DNA of 14,774 nucleotides from an uncultured bacterium (GTDB taxonomy: Bacteria; Planctomycetota; Phycisphaerae; Phycisphaerales; SM1A02): contig CAIXEV010000726.1 in NCBI GenBank assembly GCA_903918555.1, positions 1 to 14,774 on the forward strand. Reading direction: 5' to 3'. The notes beneath the pieces were generated by a model. It searched no databases and had not been told where the DNA came from. It worked only from the letters and a program-made list of their open reading frames with translations. A program made the position numbers and the translations under genes. Below, piece by piece: positions 12,133 through 14,774 of the stretch. Position 1 is the first letter of the stretch, and the number at the start of each line of letters is the position of its first letter.

Positions 12133-14774
12133 ATGAGTCAGCTTCTCAAGGGTATTCCCGTCCTCGACTGGTTTGTTCGCGTCACCCTCGGCACCAAGAA
12201 CCAGCGCGATGTCAAGCGCTACCTCAAGATCGTCGACCAGGTCAACGCGCTCGAGCCCGAGACGCGCCGCCTCACCGACGCGCAGCTTCGCGCCAAGACC
12301 GAGGAGTTCCGCACCCGCGTCGCCGGAGGCGAGAAGCCGTACGCGATGATCCCCGAGATCTTCGCAGCCGCCCGCGAGGCGATGGACCGCGGCGTCGGCA
12401 TCCGCAGCATCTTCAACCCCGCCAAGAACGCCGACCTCAACATGGACGGCGCGGTCGACGAGCTCGACCGCTTCGACCCGTCGCTCCTCCCCGAGTCGGT
12501 GCGCCCGCTCTACGACGAGACCGTCGCCGCCATGCGCGCGGCGCCCCCGCGCATGCCCGAGGGCGACCTGCGCGGCCACTCGCAGATGGTCGAGGGCTGG
12601 CAGTACATCGACATCCCGACCGAGATCTACGAGGCCGTGCGCGTCATCTACCCCGAGTCGCGCCCGCCCTTCCGCGCGCGGCCGTTCAATGTGCAGCTGA
12701 TCGGCGCCATCGTGCTCGCCGAGGGCAAGATCGCCGAGATGAAGACCGGCGAAGGCAAGACGATCGTCGGCCCGCTCGCCTGCTACCTCGCGGCCTGCGA
12801 GGAGAAGCAGGTCCATGTCGTCACCGTGAACGACTACCTCGTCCAGCGCGACCGCGACTGGACCTTCCCCTTCTTCCGCGCGCTCGGCCTCACCGTCGGC
12901 GCCATCCACCCGCAGCACATGCAGGGTCATGACGAGAAGAAGGCCTGCTACGCGTGCGATGTCGTCTACGGCACGACCAGCGAGTTCGGCTTCGACTACC
13001 TCCGCGACAACATGAAGACGCGCCCCGAGGACCAGCTCCAGAAGGAGCGCGGCTTCGCGATCGTCGACGAGGTCGACTCAATCCTCATCGACGAGGCGCG
13101 CACGCCGCTGATCATCTCGGGCCCCGCGCACGCGCACCAGCCGCGCTACGACCTCGCCGACCAGGTCGCGCGCCACCTCGTGTCGCGCCAGTCGGAGTGG
13201 AACAACGCCAACGACGAGTGCCGCAGGATCTCCGAGGCGATCGCCGGCTACGAGGGCGACATCCGCAACGCCCGCGACCGCGCGGGCGTGCCGTCGCTCA
13301 AGCAGGCGATGGACGCCGCGCGCAAGGAGCTCGTGACCGCGGAGGCGCGCCGCGACCGCTTCCAGCAGTTCTACGAGGTCGAGCTCGACAAGAAGGTCGC
13401 CACCCTCACCCACGAGGGCGTCGAGGAGGCGCAGCGGTTCGCCAAGAAGATCGACCCCACCGTCGCGAGCTTCTATGTCGGCACCAACATCGACATGCCG
13501 CACCTCGTCGAGCAGTCGGTGCGCGCGCACACGGTCTACCAGCGCGACCGCGACAATGTCGTCGCGCCCGATGAGAACGGCGTCGAGGGCGTCGTCATCG
13601 TCGACCAGAACACGGGCCGAAAGATGGTCGGCCGCCAGTGGTCCGACGGCCTGCACCAGGCCGTCGAGTCGAAGGAGAAGGTGAAGATCAAGGAAGAGAC
13701 GCAGACGATGGCGACCATCACCATCCAGAACTACTTCAAGCTCTACAAGCGCCTCTCGGGCATGACCGGCACCGCCGACACCGAGGCGACCGAGTTCCAC
13801 GAGATCTACAACCTCGATGTCGTGTCGATCCCGACGAACCTGCCGATCGCGCGCACCGACCGACAGGACCGCGTGTATCTCTCGCAGAAGGACAAGTGGA
13901 GCGCGATCGTCGAGGAGATCAAGCTCTTCCACGATGTCGGCCGTCCCGTGCTCGTCGGCACGACCAGCGTCGAGCGCAGCGAGCTCGTCTCGCGCATGCT
14001 CGCGACGAAGTACCAGATCCGCCACGAGGTGCTCAACGCCAAGCAGCACGACCGCGAGGCCGAGATCGTCTCGCGCGCGGGCGAGCTCGGCGCCGTGATG
14101 ATCGCCACCAACATGGCCGGCCGCGGCACCGACATCAAGCTGCGCGGCTTCTCGCGCGAGGGCCTGCTCGAGCACTGGAAGCGCCGCAACATCTGCCCGA
14201 AGGAGGCCAAGGTCGAGATGCCCGACGACGAGATCGTCGGCCTCTGCTACCGCCACATCGCCGAGCGCGTGGTCGGCCGCGACGCCGCCGCGGGCAAGGA
14301 CTCGCCCGAGCTGCGGCTCATGCTCCTGCGCCACTGGGGCATCGAGCGCGCGAAGCTCGCCGAGAAGAAGGCGATGGCGATGAGCGCCGAGGACCTCTCC
14401 GACACGCTCGACGCGATCGGGTTCCCGCCGCTCCACCGGCTCGCCATGTGGAAGACCGTCGAGGAGATGGGCGGCCTCCACATCGTCGGCACCGAGCGGC
14501 ATGAGAGCCGCCGCATCGACAACCAGCTGCGCGGCCGCGCCGGCCGCCAGGGCGACAACGGCTCGAGCCGCTTCTTCCTGTCGATGGACGACGACCTCAT
14601 GAAGCTCTTCGCCGGCAAGGCGATGCTCAAGGTGCTCTCCACGCTCGGCATGAAGGAAGGCGACGACCTCGAGGACCCGATCCTGTCGCGCTCGATCGAG
14701 AAGGCGCAGCGCAAGGTCGAGGAGCGCAACTTCCAGATGCGCAAGAACATCCTCGAGTACGACGAGCCGATGGA
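12133..14774 (+). CDS. secA: preprotein translocase ATPase SecA, 3' end outside the window
   Basis: SecA is the cytoplasmic motor that pushes unfolded preproteins through SecYEG. The window holds 880 codons without a stop and ends in the middle of the gene, just after KNILEYDEPM. NBD1 has Walker A MKTGEGKT (203-210), VVTVNDYLVQRD (229-240) and Walker B VDEVDSILIDEARTPLIISG (311-330). The preprotein cross-linking domain spans about 331-500. NBD2 carries VLVGTTSVERSE (607-618), NMAGRGTDI (660-668) and GTERHESRRIDNQLRGRAGRQGD (786-808). The helical scaffold starts near 845. Three segments are longer than in E. coli: about 91-182 in NBD1, with an EF-hand-like loop at 101-112; 341-418 in the cross-linking domain, coiled-coil-like; and 671-779 in NBD2. 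Such extra segments are characteristic of planctomycete SecA. The helical wing and C-terminal tail are not visible. The start follows GGAG/GAGAGA, which lies in a hairpin. Confidence 0.98.
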   Translation, partial: MSQLLKGIPVLDWFVRVTLGTKNQRDVKRYLKIVDQVNALEPETRRLTDAQLRAKTEEFRTRVAGGEKPYAMIPEIFAAAREAMDRGVGIRSIFNPAKNADLNMDGAVDELDRFDPSLLPESVRPLYDETVAAMRAAPPRMPEGDLRGHSQMVEGWQYIDIPTEIYEAVRVIYPESRPPFRARPFNVQLIGAIVLAEGKIAEMKTGEGKTIVGPLACYLAACEEKQVHVVTVNDYLVQRDRDWTFPFFRALGLTVGAIHPQHMQGHDEKKACYACDVVYGTTSEFGFDYLRDNMKTRPEDQLQKERGFAIVDEVDSILIDEARTPLIISGPAHAHQPRYDLADQVARHLVSRQSEWNNANDECRRISEAIAGYEGDIRNARDRAGVPSLKQAMDAARKELVTAEARRDRFQQFYEVELDKKVATLTHEGVEEAQRFAKKIDPTVASFYVGTNIDMPHLVEQSVRAHTVYQRDRDNVVAPDENGVEGVVIVDQNTGRKMVGRQWSDGLHQAVESKEKVKIKEETQTMATITIQNYFKLYKRLSGMTGTADTEATEFHEIYNLDVVSIPTNLPIARTDRQDRVYLSQKDKWSAIVEEIKLFHDVGRPVLVGTTSVERSELVSRMLATKYQIRHEVLNAKQHDREAEIVSRAGELGAVMIATNMAGRGTDIKLRGFSREGLLEHWKRRNICPKEAKVEMPDDEIVGLCYRHIAERVVGRDAAAGKDSPELRLMLLRHWGIERAKLAEKKAMAMSAEDLSDTLDAIGFPPLHRLAMWKTVEEMGGLHIVGTERHESRRIDNQLRGRAGRQGDNGSSRFFLSMDDDLMKLFAGKAMLKVLSTLGMKEGDDLEDPILSRSIEKAQRKVEERNFQMRKNILEYDEPM

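Noticed and set aside
11665..12930. 421-residue minus-strand ORF across the secA leader and the start of secA
   Set aside because: It spans two genes supported by signal-peptide and SecA motifs, and its translation has shadow-type composition.
13078..14502. 474-residue minus-strand ORF opposite secA
   Set aside because: It is an antisense shadow; the plus strand carries uninterrupted SecA motifs through this stretch.

Overview
The window is high-GC bacterial DNA that most resembles a planctomycete, probably of the Phycisphaerae. Three things suggest this: a SecA with large extra segments of the kind found in Planctomycetota, a secreted protein carrying a Cys-Pro-Ala-Asp-Leu-x-Gly-Asp-Gly dockerin-like doublet, and strong G/C bias at third codon positions that opens long meaningless antisense ORFs. 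The taxonomic call is an inference from protein features, with no rRNA marker in the window.

Layout. On the minus strand at the left are katG (86-2269, complete catalase-peroxidase with a clear terminator at 32-60) and, upstream of it, an exported S15-family X-prolyl dipeptidyl peptidase (2367-4341). The peptidase reading frame is broken by one extra G in a six-G tract. Divergent from it are a GTG-started unknown cytoplasmic protein (4437-4940), a small four-helix membrane protein (5026-5442) and an exported arylsulfotransferase-like protein with an N-terminal dockerin-like doublet (5625-7070). A second minus-strand block reads leftward from 11578: a ribose-type sugar ABC importer in the order ATPase, permease, binding protein, followed by a pyridoxamine-phosphate-oxidase-like flavoprotein (7092-7691). 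At the right, on the plus strand, a 116-residue protein with a signal peptide (11681-12031) precedes secA (12133 onward), which runs off the window after 880 codons.

How the parts relate. The ABC genes form one import system; the permease start overlaps the ATPase stop. KatG and the peptidase are in the same direction 97 bp apart but have no obvious functional link. The most interesting region is 11681-12135. It holds a small exported protein ending in Leu-Pro-Pro-Pro-Leu-Ala, then a GC-rich hairpin, then a second hairpin that pairs with the secA Shine-Dalgarno sequence. This is the architecture of the secM-secA secretion-monitoring leader of enterobacteria, but with a different sequence, so it is a candidate undescribed arrest-peptide system. 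Other points worth checking are an EF-hand-like loop within a SecA insertion, the peptidase frameshift, a 20-bp intergenic direct repeat, and repeat-built segments in the ATPase and permease. No tRNA, rRNA, CRISPR array, insertion sequence or prophage gene was seen, and no gene-free stretch exceeds 300 bases.
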